In this document: one piece after another, positions 22,319 through 33,209 of the stretch | Layout: each line of letters begins with the position of its first letter | Position numbering within the stretch: the first letter of the stretch is position 1 | Source of the DNA: Corinectria fuckeliana | Taxonomy: Eukaryota > Ascomycota > Sordariomycetes > Hypocreales > Nectriaceae | NCBI GenBank assembly: GCA_019137255.1 | Contig: WPDH01000120.1 | Location: forward strand, 186,001 to 250,000 | Direction of reading: 5' to 3' | Length of the DNA: 64,000 nt | The notes under the pieces: model-generated | Database searches by the model: none | What the model was told of the DNA's origin: nothing | The model's input: the letters and a program-made list of their open reading frames with translations, nothing else | Translations under genes and position numbers: made by a program

Positions 22319-23400
22319 ATGACGGAATCGCGAGGTCTGCCACTGTTTTTGCGCCAGCCGTTGGAATAACTCGTCCATCGGGGACGAGAGAAGGACGCGC
22401 GCAGGTTCGCGAGATCACGCATTTGCGCAATTGTCGCCAAACGCTGCCATCGAGTCGTCGCCGCTGTCGTTGGGCAGCAGCATCCACACACCCAACTGGC
22501 CATCCATCTATCAGTCTATTCGTCTAGGCCCGAAAGTTGGCGACCACCAAAGCGACCTCGACATCGACCTCGGAGCGAGTCGATCACCGGGATACTACCT
22601 CGCCTCAAGTCAGCCAGCCCAAAAGAAATCCAGGGCTGCCTCCCGAGTCTCAACCCTCGGTCATCTCGAGAGGAAAGTCTCGGCGGCGTGCGCTCGTTTT
22701 GTACGCGCCTGGCCCAGCCAGACAGACACTCACCCTTCAAAGCCAGGGCGCGCGCGAGTACTTGTGTTCGCGATTGGGCATTGGGCATCGGGCATTGAGC
22801 ACTTGAAAAAGGCCTCTCGCGGAACAGTTGGACAGCAAGACAGACTCCAGAAACGATAAGAAGGAATTGGTGCAGTGATTTGCTGCAGTAGACGACCATT
22901 CTGCCATCGTCGCGAATTCGCCCGGTTGGTTGGAAGCTGGCTGTGGCCTGAGTGCGCTGTCCCGCTGACGCTCACTGGTGGTCGCGGGCGCTGGGCGGAA
23001 CCAGCCTCCCCCATTTTTCCAGCTTTTCCCTGCCACCAACATTTTGACATCACCAGGGGTCCCTACACTTCCACGACGAGATAGCTGGCAGTCTTTCTCT
23101 CTTCTGCTCTGTGCTCTGTGCCCTTTTCCCTCTCACTCCTCCAGCAATCGAGTGCGGCAGAATTCCAGTCAGTCCATAATTTTCCGTTAGTACTGAACTC
23201 ACCAAAGTCAAGTCAAGTCGAGCTTGAGTTGGTCGCTCCACAAAGACCAATTCATTTGCTTGACTTGCGCCAGGAGAAGCACCACCACCACCACACCGAG
23301 ACAAGACCAACGGCCGCTCATCCCCACACACCACTTACGTCTCCAACCAAACATTCAGCACCGCTACAACACCACCTCCATCACCAGCACCTGCTGGTGA
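22319..23400. other. ATG-free leader/promoter of the coiled-coil gene
   Basis: After the ATG at 22319 there is no ATG on the plus strand until 24037. The first part (22.3-23.4 kb) has no convincing frame and is probably promoter and 5' leader of the gene that follows; the TGA at 23398 closes the coding frame upstream. CAC-rich sequence occurs at 23280-23295. Confidence 0.5.
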
Positions 23401-25743
23401 CCCTTCACCTTGTCAACCTCACCAAAAATTCAACCTCCTCTCCGCGCCGCCGTCGTGTCCGCCCCACGCCCCTCGTCCGCCCCTAACGACCGTCACGACC
23501 GCCACGAGTCCACGTCCCTCCCCCAGCAACGCCAGCAGCAACAACGCCAGCAGTCCGGACCGCTGCCACCCAAGACTCCAGATCCTGTAGAGCGGCTTTC
23601 CACTCCGTCCTCGCAAGGCCGAATTCTCCGTCGAACTCCCAAGTTTGAGCCCTCGCCGAGCCCGGAACCGCGTCAGGTTCACGTTGCAGCTGCCTCTGTC
23701 GGATTCGCGCCCCAGGCCATCCCGGCCCCTGTCGAGGACCTACCTGAGCACCCCACCGTCTTGGGCCTCATCCCACTTCACTTGGCGCATCGTCAGGCCG
23801 CTCGCCGACGCCGACGCCTGTCTCAGGACCTGGTTGAGGATCCCGACGAAGTATCCTCCCAGCACCCTCCATCTCCGCCTCGATCGTCTTCTGCTTCCCA
23901 CTCTCAAGACCGCCCCGAACCGCATCCTGTGGTCCGCATCTCCAAACACACCCACAGCGCCATCCTCTTTGCCCTCGAGGAGGCTCTGCGCCACCCTAAT
24001 CCCTTTACACCGGATCTAGTCGAGGAGTCAGCTAGCATGGCCGACATCATGGCAGCTGTCGGCGGCCCCGCCACCTCCAATGGCAAACCCGCTCCGCCTC
24101 AAGCTTCATTCCGTCCTGGGGCTGCCCCAGCTCCCACGAGCTCACCCTCTGGGATTCGGGGCCCGAGAATGATCATGCAGGAGCGCGCAGCTCGAGAGGC
24201 AAGGCAGCGGGCCGAGGCCGAGAAGCTGGAGCGCAGCCGAGCTGAAGAGGAGGCAAAGTTAATTGAACAAGCACGAATCGAACAAGCACGAAGGCAGAAC
24301 GAAGAAGCGCGAAGACTGAACGAGCGCCGAACTGCTGGCGTTGTTGGAGGTCAGCACAATGTTGTAGACCCCCGCGAACCCACAAACCCACAGCGACAGA
24401 CGCATGTCGCTCCCGAACCCACAGGCCGACCACGCGCCTCCACCACATCGCAACTCCCCCCTCGGCGCCCTTCGCGCAACGCTGCGACCAACCCGCAGCC
24501 CCAGCCTTTCACCAATGCCCCGCCTCCAACCCAACCGACTTTCGGCGAGCAGACCGGCGAGTCCGCAGCTCAAGGTACCACCAGCGGCGCAAAGCCGCGC
24601 AACTCGTTTCCCCATGCCTTTGAGCGGTGGGAGACACTGTCCGCTCACTGGGAGGGCCTCACCAGCTACTGGATCCGCAAACTGGAACAGAACAAGGATG
24701 AGGTCAACCGAGATCCTCTAAACCAGCAACTTGCTCGTCAAGTGACCGACCTCTCTGCCGCCGGCGCTAACCTCTTCCACGCCGTCGTCGAGTTGCAGCG
24801 GCTTCGCGCAAGCTCCGAGCGCAAGTTCCAACGGTGGTTCTTCGAGACGAGGGCTGAGCTGGAACGTGCGCAAGAGGTGAACGCCATGATGGACGCCGCC
24901 CTCGAGCAAGAGAGACAAGGGCGAGCCGATGCCATCCGGGAGGCAGTCGAGAATGAACAAGGAACGTCAAAGGCGCAGAAGCAGCTCTCTGAGATGCGCA
25001 AGGAGCTTTCTATATCCAAGGAAGAGGCGCGCAGAGCCTGGGAGGAGCTTGGACGTCGGGAACAGGAAGAACGCGACCGGACGCTCTCCTTGCAGTCGGG
25101 ACAGCCCACCATCGTCGGTGGCGTCCAAGTCGTCCCAATGACGCAGGGCGGTCCCAGCCGACACGCGAGTACCCGAGGACAGGGAACCTACCCATCCGAA
25201 TATGGCCAGAATTACCCGCCCGAGCAAACGGCATCCCCGCAGGGTCCTCCCCCTTCGTCAACTCCCGGCGCGGGCGACGCATACCGCGGCCAGCAGCCAG
25301 CCGCTTCTCTTGCGCCTTCCTCTGCCCAGCAGAGCCACGGCCGGTACACGGGACCCGGCTCGGAGGGTGGTTACAGCGAAGGTGAGTACATGATTGACGC
25401 CAACGGTAATTTCGTGTTGGATGCCCAAGGAAACAAGATCCCCTTCGCTGCAGCACCCTCCACGTATGCCGGTTCTGATACCGGTGCAGAAGAGTATGAG
25501 ACACCCGCCACCACGAACCCACCCAGCGGCAAGCAGGACTCCCCCTCGACTTCTGCTGGCGGGTCTGCTGGCGGCACCCAATGGACTGGCGCCTATTCGG
25601 ATCCTCAGGACTACACCGGGCAGGGCTACGGCGCCCCCGGCTGGGAGACCGTCCCCCGTCATCATCACCCGACGAGACTGAGCGATGTCATTGAAGAGGA
25701 GGACGAACGCAGCCGAACTAGCGCCGGCCACAGTCGTGTCTAG
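23401..25743 (+). CDS. Low-complexity coiled-coil protein of unknown function; start unresolved
   Basis: An uninterrupted frame from 23401 (after a TGA at 23398) to the stop at 25743, about 780 codons. The first in-frame ATG is at 24037 (MADIMAAVGG), yet clearly coding sequence precedes it: RILRRTPKF, and ISKHTHSAILFALEEALRHP just before the ATG, which look like conserved motifs. After 24170 comes a charged helical segment (RAAREARQRAEAEKLERSRA), then HAFERWETLSAHWEGLTSYW, a long coiled coil (about 24840-25080, ERAQEVNAMMDAALEQERQG) and a Gly/Ser/Pro/Gln-rich tail ending DVIEEEDERSRTSAGHSRV. No catalytic motif is seen. The true start may be a non-AUG codon in 23401-23600 or an ATG in an upstream exon; the start given is the frame limit. 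Confidence 0.65.
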   Translation, partial: PFTLSTSPKIQPPLRAAVVSAPRPSSAPNDRHDRHESTSLPQQRQQQQRQQSGPLPPKTPDPVERLSTPSSQGRILRRTPKFEPSPSPEPRQVHVAAASVGFAPQAIPAPVEDLPEHPTVLGLIPLHLAHRQAARRRRRLSQDLVEDPDEVSSQHPPSPPRSSSASHSQDRPEPHPVVRISKHTHSAILFALEEALRHPNPFTPDLVEESASMADIMAAVGGPATSNGKPAPPQASFRPGAAPAPTSSPSGIRGPRMIMQERAAREARQRAEAEKLERSRAEEEAKLIEQARIEQARRQNEEARRLNERRTAGVVGGQHNVVDPREPTNPQRQTHVAPEPTGRPRASTTSQLPPRRPSRNAATNPQPQPFTNAPPPTQPTFGEQTGESAAQGTTSGAKPRNSFPHAFERWETLSAHWEGLTSYWIRKLEQNKDEVNRDPLNQQLARQVTDLSAAGANLFHAVVELQRLRASSERKFQRWFFETRAELERAQEVNAMMDAALEQERQGRADAIREAVENEQGTSKAQKQLSEMRKELSISKEEARRAWEELGRREQEERDRTLSLQSGQPTIVGGVQVVPMTQGGPSRHASTRGQGTYPSEYGQNYPPEQTASPQGPPPSSTPGAGDAYRGQQPAASLAPSSAQQSHGRYTGPGSEGGYSEGEYMIDANGNFVLDAQGNKIPFAAAPSTYAGSDTGAEEYETPATTNPPSGKQDSPSTSAGGSAGGTQWTGAYSDPQDYTGQGYGAPGWETVPRHHHPTRLSDVIEEEDERSRTSAGHSRV

Positions 25744-27789
25744 GAGTCGGTCTGATCTGGAACCACCTCGTTTAATATCGCCCAGAAGTTCACGTATATA
25801 CACCCACACTACGCAGTGTCCGCTGCAGCGCGAACCTATCCCCGGACATACGAAAAAAGTCGTTTGATGCGACTTTTCATCCTGTTACATTTTTGTTGGT
25901 CATTGTGCACCTTTGCATAGCCTGGACATCGTTTGCAGCATTTCCCCTTCCGCATTAATGAACCCACCGCTGTTTTATACCGAGTTTTGTTATGGTCATG
26001 TACGTTGGAATGGAGGCAGTCCATAGACCAAGTTTGCATCTAGAAGGCCTTTTCTGCTTTTGGAACCCCTCATCTCACCAGGTCCGTCATGAGAGAGGCA
26101 TTGCGACAAATGCCGCCCTCATACGGTTTCTGATTCCAACCAGGTTTCTCCCGGAAGGCGCATACGCGGGGAGAAATGTCGAAATACTGTCAACACTGTT
26201 TGCGACGCGTCCATCATCGACGCATTATTCGGAGTCTGCATCAGACATTCATCACACATCATCTAAGTCGTCACAAACCATGGCGATCTCTCTCACTCTC
26301 AATACGCACGCTGGAAGAACAATGGATAGTTGTTGGCCGGGGCCTTTGGGACTGGGCTTGGGGACGACCGCGGAATGGCGCCTTGCTTAGTGGAGGAGTT
26401 GGGGACACATGGGAATTGGCTTGGCGCGGAGAGGAAGAACGGAGTTCGGTTGTATTGTATCTGTAGCATGTTGTACAGTCTATTTGCCCCTAATTTACTT
26501 GATTGGGTCTATTTCAAGGCAGTGATGACGGATGTTTCGGTACGAGGATTGTTGGCATGGTCCAATCCATACCTACAAGATCCTCGCGATAGTCCGGCAG
26601 CTTGGCATGCATGGACTGGCAAGCTTGTAGAGGCTCTTTCTCTTTGCCAGTTTAGAGCAAGCTTCAACGGACTCTCCATAACAGCGACGAGCGTCGTCCC
26701 GCGGACATGCTCCATCAAGTTGTAGGTCCATCCCTCCAGGTGCAAGACTCAGTAGATTCAAAAAGTCGACGTTTTCGGCGGCCTGTGATACATCCGGATA
26801 GCAATGCTCCTTCCACGTTCCTCAAGCCGTCATTATGCACATGATAGTAAGCAACATACGAAAAATCGCAAATGGGGGGAGTAAGGAACGGATCGGAAGG
26901 GCTATGACAAGAGATAAAGAGGGCCCTGATTCCCGTATATATTAAGGGTAAGGGTGTTGACGTTAGGGTATTCTCAATTGCTGATTCTAGCATCTCAAAC
27001 ATCACAACAAATGCAAACAAATATTAGAAATATATCAGCCCGCGCAGGCATCAGGCAACCATAACTTACATGTATGATGCTGGTTCTCTAAGTTGCTTAC
27101 TGCGGTTAGTATTGTTTTGGATTAGTTCTAACTTTCCTTAATAGTGCCTTGCCTCACTCACACTTGAGCAGGGATGTGGATCTGAGTATGACCATATCAT
27201 ATCGTAAGAGGGAGAAACCAATAGACTCGTGACGAAAACATTATAAAGATGTGAAAAGAAGCATGGGTATGGGGAGAAGAGAATACTGTCCAGGCTCTGG
27301 AGGGCAATAATGCAAGTTATACACAGCCCGACCGCCGTCAATTCGAGGAGGATGAAGTTTCAGTAGGCGTCTAACCTACAGTAGTACAGAGGCCTAGCTA
27401 GACCCGACCCGGGGAAAGACTGGCTGATTAGTCCACTCTCCAGAGCGGCAATACGAAAATACTACGCTGGCTAATGTAGTTGACTTCCCAAAATCGTCAG
27501 CAATCGGTCCGTGTAACTAACGATCAGCTAGCATTTTAGCAGTTGTTACAATTTTGGGATACGGACAAATGCAACTGACAAGATGTCCTCGAAGAGTACA
27601 TAATTTTATTATTGTTGGGGGTTCAAGCCCTCAGCTTTGGTTCGGAATATAGCAGATTCAAATATGGCATACAGAACGAGCTTCGTAATCTCCATGCCCG
27701 ATTCGTCGCAACAGACTATCCCAATTGCCAAGTCTCTAGTGTAGAAAACGCCTTCATCGCCACGCCAACTCCCAATGCACGTTGTTTAT
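25744..27789. other. Intergenic, 3' flanks of convergent genes
   Basis: Apart from a small hairpin at 25855-25877, I see no structure or gene here. Open frames up to 132 codons have no family-like content. Confidence 0.45.
25855..25877. other. Small hairpin in the 3' UTR
   Basis: AAAAGTCG (25855-25862) and CGACTTTT (25870-25877) form an 8-bp stem with a 7-base loop, about 110 bases after the stop of the coiled-coil gene. It may influence 3' end formation; this is only positional inference. Confidence 0.3.
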
Positions 27790-29444
27790 TCATACAGCTG
27801 ATTCGCCAGTCCGGCCTGCTCTGGTCCCCCCTTCGTCTCGATCACGGAGGGATGACCACTGGGAACTCTCGCCGATACTGGAACCACCCTGCGAAGGCTG
27901 CCTGACCCGATTCCTCCACCACCCCAGTGTCAAAATGCTGCCCAAGGTATCCGACGCCGTGGAGCTCCTATGTCTGAGGTGTCTACGAGCAACAAGCCCT
28001 GGGAATCCAGTGCTCTTTCGTCGTCGCCTAGGGGGTTTCCGTGGCGTAGACTCGGTGCTGGGGCCGGCTTCTTCTTCCTCCTCCCCCACAGCTGCAGGCA
28101 GTGACCTCCTTTTAGCCAGTAACCCTGATGACTCACTGAACCCCGGCATCGTACTCGAACGGCGTCGATTTGAAGGGGAGCTAGGTTCATCGCGGTCTTC
28201 CAACTCGCCCCAGATTTCCGCCCGCTCAGCCCAACGAGAGCTTCTCTTGCGTGACGGCGTCAAAGGCGTGTTTTCCCCAACCGCGGCTGGGAAGGTCTGG
28301 TAGGTTGGTTGTCGGCCATTGCCTTCTGAAATCGCATGATCAGAACCAAGCAAGGACTCTTCTTCCCCTTCAGTATCTTCGACGAGCCCAAGACCGGGTG
28401 CCAAGGATGATTGACCAACTCCTGGCGTGTGCTGCTCGTCGCTAAGTCGCCACGAAAGGGCGAGCACGCCCGATAACAATATGACAGTCCCCAACGCAAT
28501 GAGACAAGCCCGTAGTGGGGATATCAAGCTGGTCTGATTGAAGTAGATCAGCCCGTCAAGAATCGCAACAATATTATAGACGCAGAAGACCAAGGGGTAG
28601 AGGACCGAGGTGGAGACCAGCTTGAGACCTCGGTGTAAGTAATACAACTGGCACAAGGCCAAAACGACAAGCGCCATGACAATCGCCCAAGATTCCCAGT
28701 AGGCGAACTGGTTGCGGCCCCCAATCGTTTTTATAACTAACTCGACGGAGGACTTGGCGAATAGGAGTGCATGGGCCGATAAGTCCCCGCTGATGATGCC
28801 GTAACTGATTCCGCGAGCGAGTCGGAATCTGCTGTCGTGGGATAGGCTCGACATGTTGTTGATGAGGTCGGTGGCCAATGCAAGAGAGACGACAAACAGT
28901 GCTTGGAGGATCATCCAGATCACGTAAGGCTTCCGTCCCAGAAGCTCTAGCAGCTCCTTCAAGTCATGCGCTGGCTCGGGGATGGCTCCAAAGATGGCAA
29001 TAAGGATCGCGCCTGTTGTGACCAGGATCGTGCCGGAGAGTGACCAGCGAGTAAAGGGCTCGCTGAGTATAAGGGATGCGCATATCGAATTGAAGACTAG
29101 GCCTGCAGCCTGGAGGGTCGAGAGGACGGGGAGCGGCAGCGTTGAGATTTGCACGGTGCTTCCCAGGAGGTTTGCAACGATGAACATTCCCATTCCTAGC
29201 TGCCACCTCCTCCTGCGATACGGTGGTCTGCGAACATCGTGTGGTCCCTTTTCGTCCTCAAGTATATGCGACTTTCGCTGTAGGGTCAAACCCAGGCTCT
29301 GGACACTGGTCGATAGCAATCCCACCAGAATTCCCAGCTAAAACGAAGTCCATTAGTTGAATGTGCTTAGAGCTGGCAGCAAGGGCTCCAATCCAAACAT
29401 ACAGCTATGCCCCCTCCAGAGGAGATGCCGCCGAGCAGCCCCAT
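27790..29444 (-). CDS. NIPA-like (DUF803) magnesium transporter family protein
   Basis: Two exons, 29444-29403 and 29337-27790, join to 529 residues: the first exon encodes MGLLGGISSGGGIA and leads directly into LGILVGLLSTSVQSLGLTLQRKSHILEDEK, the diagnostic N-terminal helix and loop of the family. About nine membrane segments follow up to roughly residue 300, including LPLPVLSTLQAAGLVFNSIC and VLYPLVFCVYNIVAILDGLIYF. NIPA proteins are membrane transporters of Mg2+ and belong to the drug/metabolite transporter fold; fungal members are placed in plasma or endosomal membrane by analogy. The last ~200 residues are a hydrophilic Ser/Arg-rich tail, longer than the animal proteins. The 65-nt intron has GTATGT and TTTTAG ends. 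Transcribed divergently from the V-ATPase subunit gene 733 bp away. Confidence 0.9.
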
Positions 29445-30177
29445 TGCACCTGCTCCAGGTCCGAGGTCATCTGGCAGCGAAGAGTCGGAAGCGAGTCGCT
29501 AGAGCTATCGCATAAGATGCCGCTGTCGTTGGTGTCACAAGAGTCGGGAGGGCGGTAAAACTTGTTAAGAGAGGGTTGACGTCAAGAGTCGCGGAGAGGC
29601 GCTGCTGCAAGGGCACTTGACCGCAGGATCGCGGGCCGCAGCTGGAGATAGGGACCGGGGAAGCGCCGGCACCCGGGCGATAGGACCAGGCAATTGGAGA
29701 CGGGACGGGACGGGCTTCTGTGGGTTGAGGATAACAACAAGGGCGATGCAATCAGAGCGTCTGTTGTAGTTGAGAAACAAGTCGAGGCACGCCTGACCTT
29801 AGGCATGCAACACGAGACACTCCTGCCACTTGCGAGCTGGGGGGCAGCTCCCAGGAGGTGTGGCGGTGCGATCACATGACATCATGTGATGGACGTCATC
29901 GGGCGCTGAATGGCCAGCTTGACTGGCGAGTGGGGCGCGGAGCTGTGGCTGCATCCCTTCTACGGCCAGGTCGACAGCTTGGTCCTGGCGTCACAGCTCC
30001 TGCTCTCCACTCGCAACCGTTCGTCCTCTTCCTCACCCTGACCTTCGCCCTCGTCCTCTCCATCTTCGTTCGTCATCCCCTCTAAGGCCATCGCTCGCCT
30101 TATGCAAATTCCCCCTGCGGCCGCGCTCCTTTCTGATTCCTTCCGTCGACTCCCTGTTCCTCCCGTAAGCCGCCATC
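29445..30177. other. Divergent promoter region (NIPA-like / V-ATPase E)
   Basis: Shared upstream region of two divergent genes, with a strong palindrome at 29871-29890 and CT-rich sequence (30005-30170) in front of the V-ATPase ATG. No gene seen inside. Confidence 0.55.
29871..29890. promoter_or_regulatory. Inverted repeat ATCACATGA-CA-TCATGTGAT
   Basis: Nine-base perfect arms around a two-base centre, 288 bp upstream of the V-ATPase subunit E ATG and 427 bp upstream of the NIPA-like ATG. CACATG half-sites suggest a basic helix-loop-helix factor; a GACGTCAT element lies just beyond at 29892. Regulation of both genes is inferred from the position. Confidence 0.5.
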
Positions 30178-31010
30178 ATGTCGCAACACGCATTGTCCGA
30201 CCAGCAGGTACGTTGCCCAACGACGCCGCCAGCGTCATCATCATTCATCTCCCCCACCGGGCCACCCGCTGATGACCGCAATGCCTCACCAGGTCGACAA
30301 TGAGCTCCGCAAGATGACTGCTTTCATCAAGCAGGAAGCCATGGAGAAGGCCCGCGAGATCGAGATCAAGGCCAACGAGGAGTTCGAGATCGAGAAGTCC
30401 AAGCTGGTCCGCCAAGAGACGGACGCCATCGACGGCCAGTACGAGAAGAAGTTCAAGCAGGCCACCATGTCCCAACAGATTACCCGCTCGACGGTCGCCA
30501 ACAAGACACGGCTCAAGGTCCTCGGTGCCCGACAGGAGCTGATAGATAGCATATTCGAAGAGGCCCAGAAGAAGCTCGCCGATGGTGTCAAGGATAAGGC
30601 CAAGTATCAGAAGGCGCTGAAGGGTCTCATCCTCGAGGGATTCTACGCCCTTAACGAGCCCGAACTGCAGATCCGCTCACGGAAGAAGGATTTCGATGTG
30701 GTGAAGAAGGCCATTGACGAGGCGTCCAAGGAGTATAAGAAGGAGCTGGGCAAGGAGACTACGGCCAAGATCTTGGAGAACGACCCTCTAGCCGACGGGA
30801 TGTACGTGCTTACGGGAAACACTTTGCAGCTGTGGACATGACGGCTAACATGATGGCAGTGCTGGCGGCGTCGTCATCATCGGCGGAGACGGAAAGATCG
30901 ACATCAACAACACCTTTGACGCCCGATTGAAGCTGCTAGAGGATTCCGCTGCGCCTGCGGTGCGTAAGGCTCTGTTCGGGCTGAACCCAAACCGCAAGTT
31001 CTTCGATTGA
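30178..31010 (+). CDS. vma4: V-type proton ATPase subunit E
   Basis: Three exons (30178-30207, 30293-30801, 30860-31010) join to 229 residues, the normal length. Subunit E is a peripheral-stalk component of the V1 sector that holds the catalytic head against rotation during proton pumping into the vacuole. The protein starts MSQHALSDQQVDNELRKM, followed by a long charged helix (KAREIEIKANEEFEIEKSKL, about residues 27-46) and STVANKTRLKVLGARQEL; the third exon encodes AGGVVIIGGDGKIDINNTF and the typical C-terminus NPNRKFFD. Intron 2 (58 nt) splits an Ile codon. Reading through intron 2 would instead end at a TGA 40 bases into it, giving a truncated protein; the spliced form matches the family. 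Confidence 0.95.
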
Positions 31011-31279
31011 ATCCACAGTGATCCTACGGGCTCATGCACTAACTACCTACCTACACACCGACGGCGTGAGTTGTTTAGCAGTCCGCGTTCTGTAGCTTAG
31101 AGGCTGTATCATAACGGTTACTGTTTTTTTCTGGTTTCTGGAGCTAGCCCGTGTTATAGTCATTCAACTATGAAATCTCTATGCACCATGTCCGCCCGAT
31201 TGCTCCTGACAATGGCAGTGTCCCCGGCCACGAACTGCGTTGTATGCACTCAGTGTTTCATTTGGAATTTATTATGCCC

Positions 31280-33209
31280 TTATAACATGGCGACAACGAT
31301 AGTATCCTCATCCACCTCTGGTACTGGCGGTGCTGGCGTTGCTGGTGCCTTGCGCAGAAAGTTCTTCATAAAGTTCTGCTCCTTTGGGAGCGAACGGTCC
31401 TTCTTCTCGCCTCCCGGTAAGTCGAATATGTTATGCTTTGCCTTCCTCCGCGTGCGGACCGTGTGCGTGAGCCGCTGCTGGACCCAGTCAATCACACTCT
31501 TTGCCTCTGTGCGAGCCAGCTTCATGCCCGAGTCGTTGATCTTCTTCCATATCTCCCTGAGGCGAGCCGTCAACTCGTCGATCTCGTCGTTGAACCGTTG
31601 CTCATCTTCGGGGTCATCTGTTTTGAGAAAGGAGCCGTCGTCGACGACAATGTTGACGAGAATGATGCCGGCTTGCAGTTCGGCAAAGTCCGTCTTGGTC
31701 GTGGCCGCAAAGTCGTCTTCCCGTGTGCGGTTGATGATGCCCCGTATCGTGATGACGGTGTCGGGGTGGTGGCGGCCGAGAGCCGGGTCGCGGAACAGAA
31801 ACGCCACGGCGAGCCGGCGCCTTAGCTCGTGTGACTCTGCATTACTTATTGGAAGACAGGCCAGAGGGTTTACCCTGACACTCTGGGCCTTGGTGAGGGT
31901 GTATAGTAAGGAGCAGGTTCTAAAACACTGAATGGCTTGTTAGTAAACAAATTACTTTAAAGCAGGGAAGACTCACAAAGATTTCCCATTGTGGGCGAGG
32001 GACGGCATGAAGGAGAGCACTCATGGCGTCCTCATACTGCACCAGAATATCAATATTATAGATAACGAACTTGTCCATGGCCATCCGTAGAAGTGTTTGG
32101 GAAGCATAGACGACAGCTTGAAGAGACATGTGTGGCGCCATGAACTTTAGAAGTGTGAGGAAGTATCCAAGATGGGACCAGTCGCGCCCCCGATACGGCT
32201 CGGTGCCGACCTTCGACAAAATCAGCTCGGACTCTGGCTGCTTGATTTCAGGCGAGGCGCCTAGCAGCAAGAACAATTGCCCCAGGCGCTGAGGCGTCAT
32301 GATCTTCTCGATTTGTTCGGGGCAGTTGCCGAGTAAGTTGCAGTACTCTTCCCGGACGAGACTCGATTGCTGGGCGAAAAGCTCATCTAGGATCCAGTCA
32401 AACAGCTCATCTGGCAAGCCTCCGAGCATCGTAACCAGCGTCATGGGCACCCCAGAAGCAAGATTCAGCTCGCGCGTGTTGAGGCCTCCTTGGGTCAAAA
32501 GCTTCCAAGGGCCTTTGACTCGTTTAGGAGCAGGACTCGGGGAGGGGGCGGAGTACTCCTCGCTGAAGAAGCAGTACCGATACTGTGAATGGCCCCCCTC
32601 TGACCTTTGAACTGCCCTGAGGACTTTCTGCGCGTCGTGGCCACTCTCGATCCCTTCTAAGGTCTCGCGCGGTGCCTCGCCTGCCTCGGCCAGATCCGGC
32701 TCGTCATGGTAGTCAGCCAGCGCCCTGGCTCGCATCGAGCTTGCGTTAGTCGCGTTGTCTTTCCTGGCATCTTTGGCGAGGGCTTTGAGGTCGAACTTGT
32801 GCTTCGGATTAAGAGCCAGCGGCGATGAAGGGAACTCGACTGCGGTTCTCTTGGCCCTGGGGGTACCGAAGAGGTTCTTTGACGGAGAACCAGCTATCGC
32901 GCCGGGACGCCCACGGCCTAGAATAGCAGACAGGTCCTCGAGAGAGTCGTCCGAGGATGCACCAAAGTCATCTTCGTCGTCTGTGTCGCCGATTTCGAAG
33001 TCCCGGGTAAGCTGGGTCCGGGACTTGGCCGGGGTGTGCCGCTGGCTGAACGGGGATGACGGCGGCAGCGGAGATGGCGACGGAGGCAGCGGAGACGCAG
33101 ACGGAGGATCAGACGCCTCGGAAGACGTAGGCGACGCCGGAGTCTTCTTCCCGGCCTCCACCGGCTTGAAGAAGCTCAAGATGTTTGCATTCCTCTTTTG
33201 TTGAGACAT
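31280..33209 (-). CDS. Nuclear protein with PIP-box-like N-terminus, possibly Nse6/SLF2 (CANIN)-like
   Basis: Two exons, 33209-31977 and 31927-31280, join in phase 0 to 626 residues. The N-terminus MSQQKRNANILSFFKP resembles a PCNA-interacting (PIP) motif: I10 and F13/F14 are in the right spacing, but the usual Gln is Asn7. Residues 20-150 are Ser/Pro-rich with acidic clusters (DTDDEDDFGASSDDSLEDL). The C-terminal two thirds look helical and folded, e.g. LDELFAQQSSLVREEYCNLL, MTPQRLGQLFLLLGA and a C-terminal charged helix with DELTARLREIWKKINDSGMK. The arrangement is reminiscent of the fungal CANIN-domain (Nse6/SLF2) proteins that load the Smc5/6 complex, but I cannot confirm that from sequence alone. 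Its stop faces the V-ATPase gene stop 270 bp away. An upstream extension to 33425 lacks an ATG. Confidence 0.7.

Noticed and set aside
31170..31931. 253-codon plus-strand frame
   Set aside because: Antisense to exon 2 of the PIP-box-like gene, whose frame and splice sites are much better supported.
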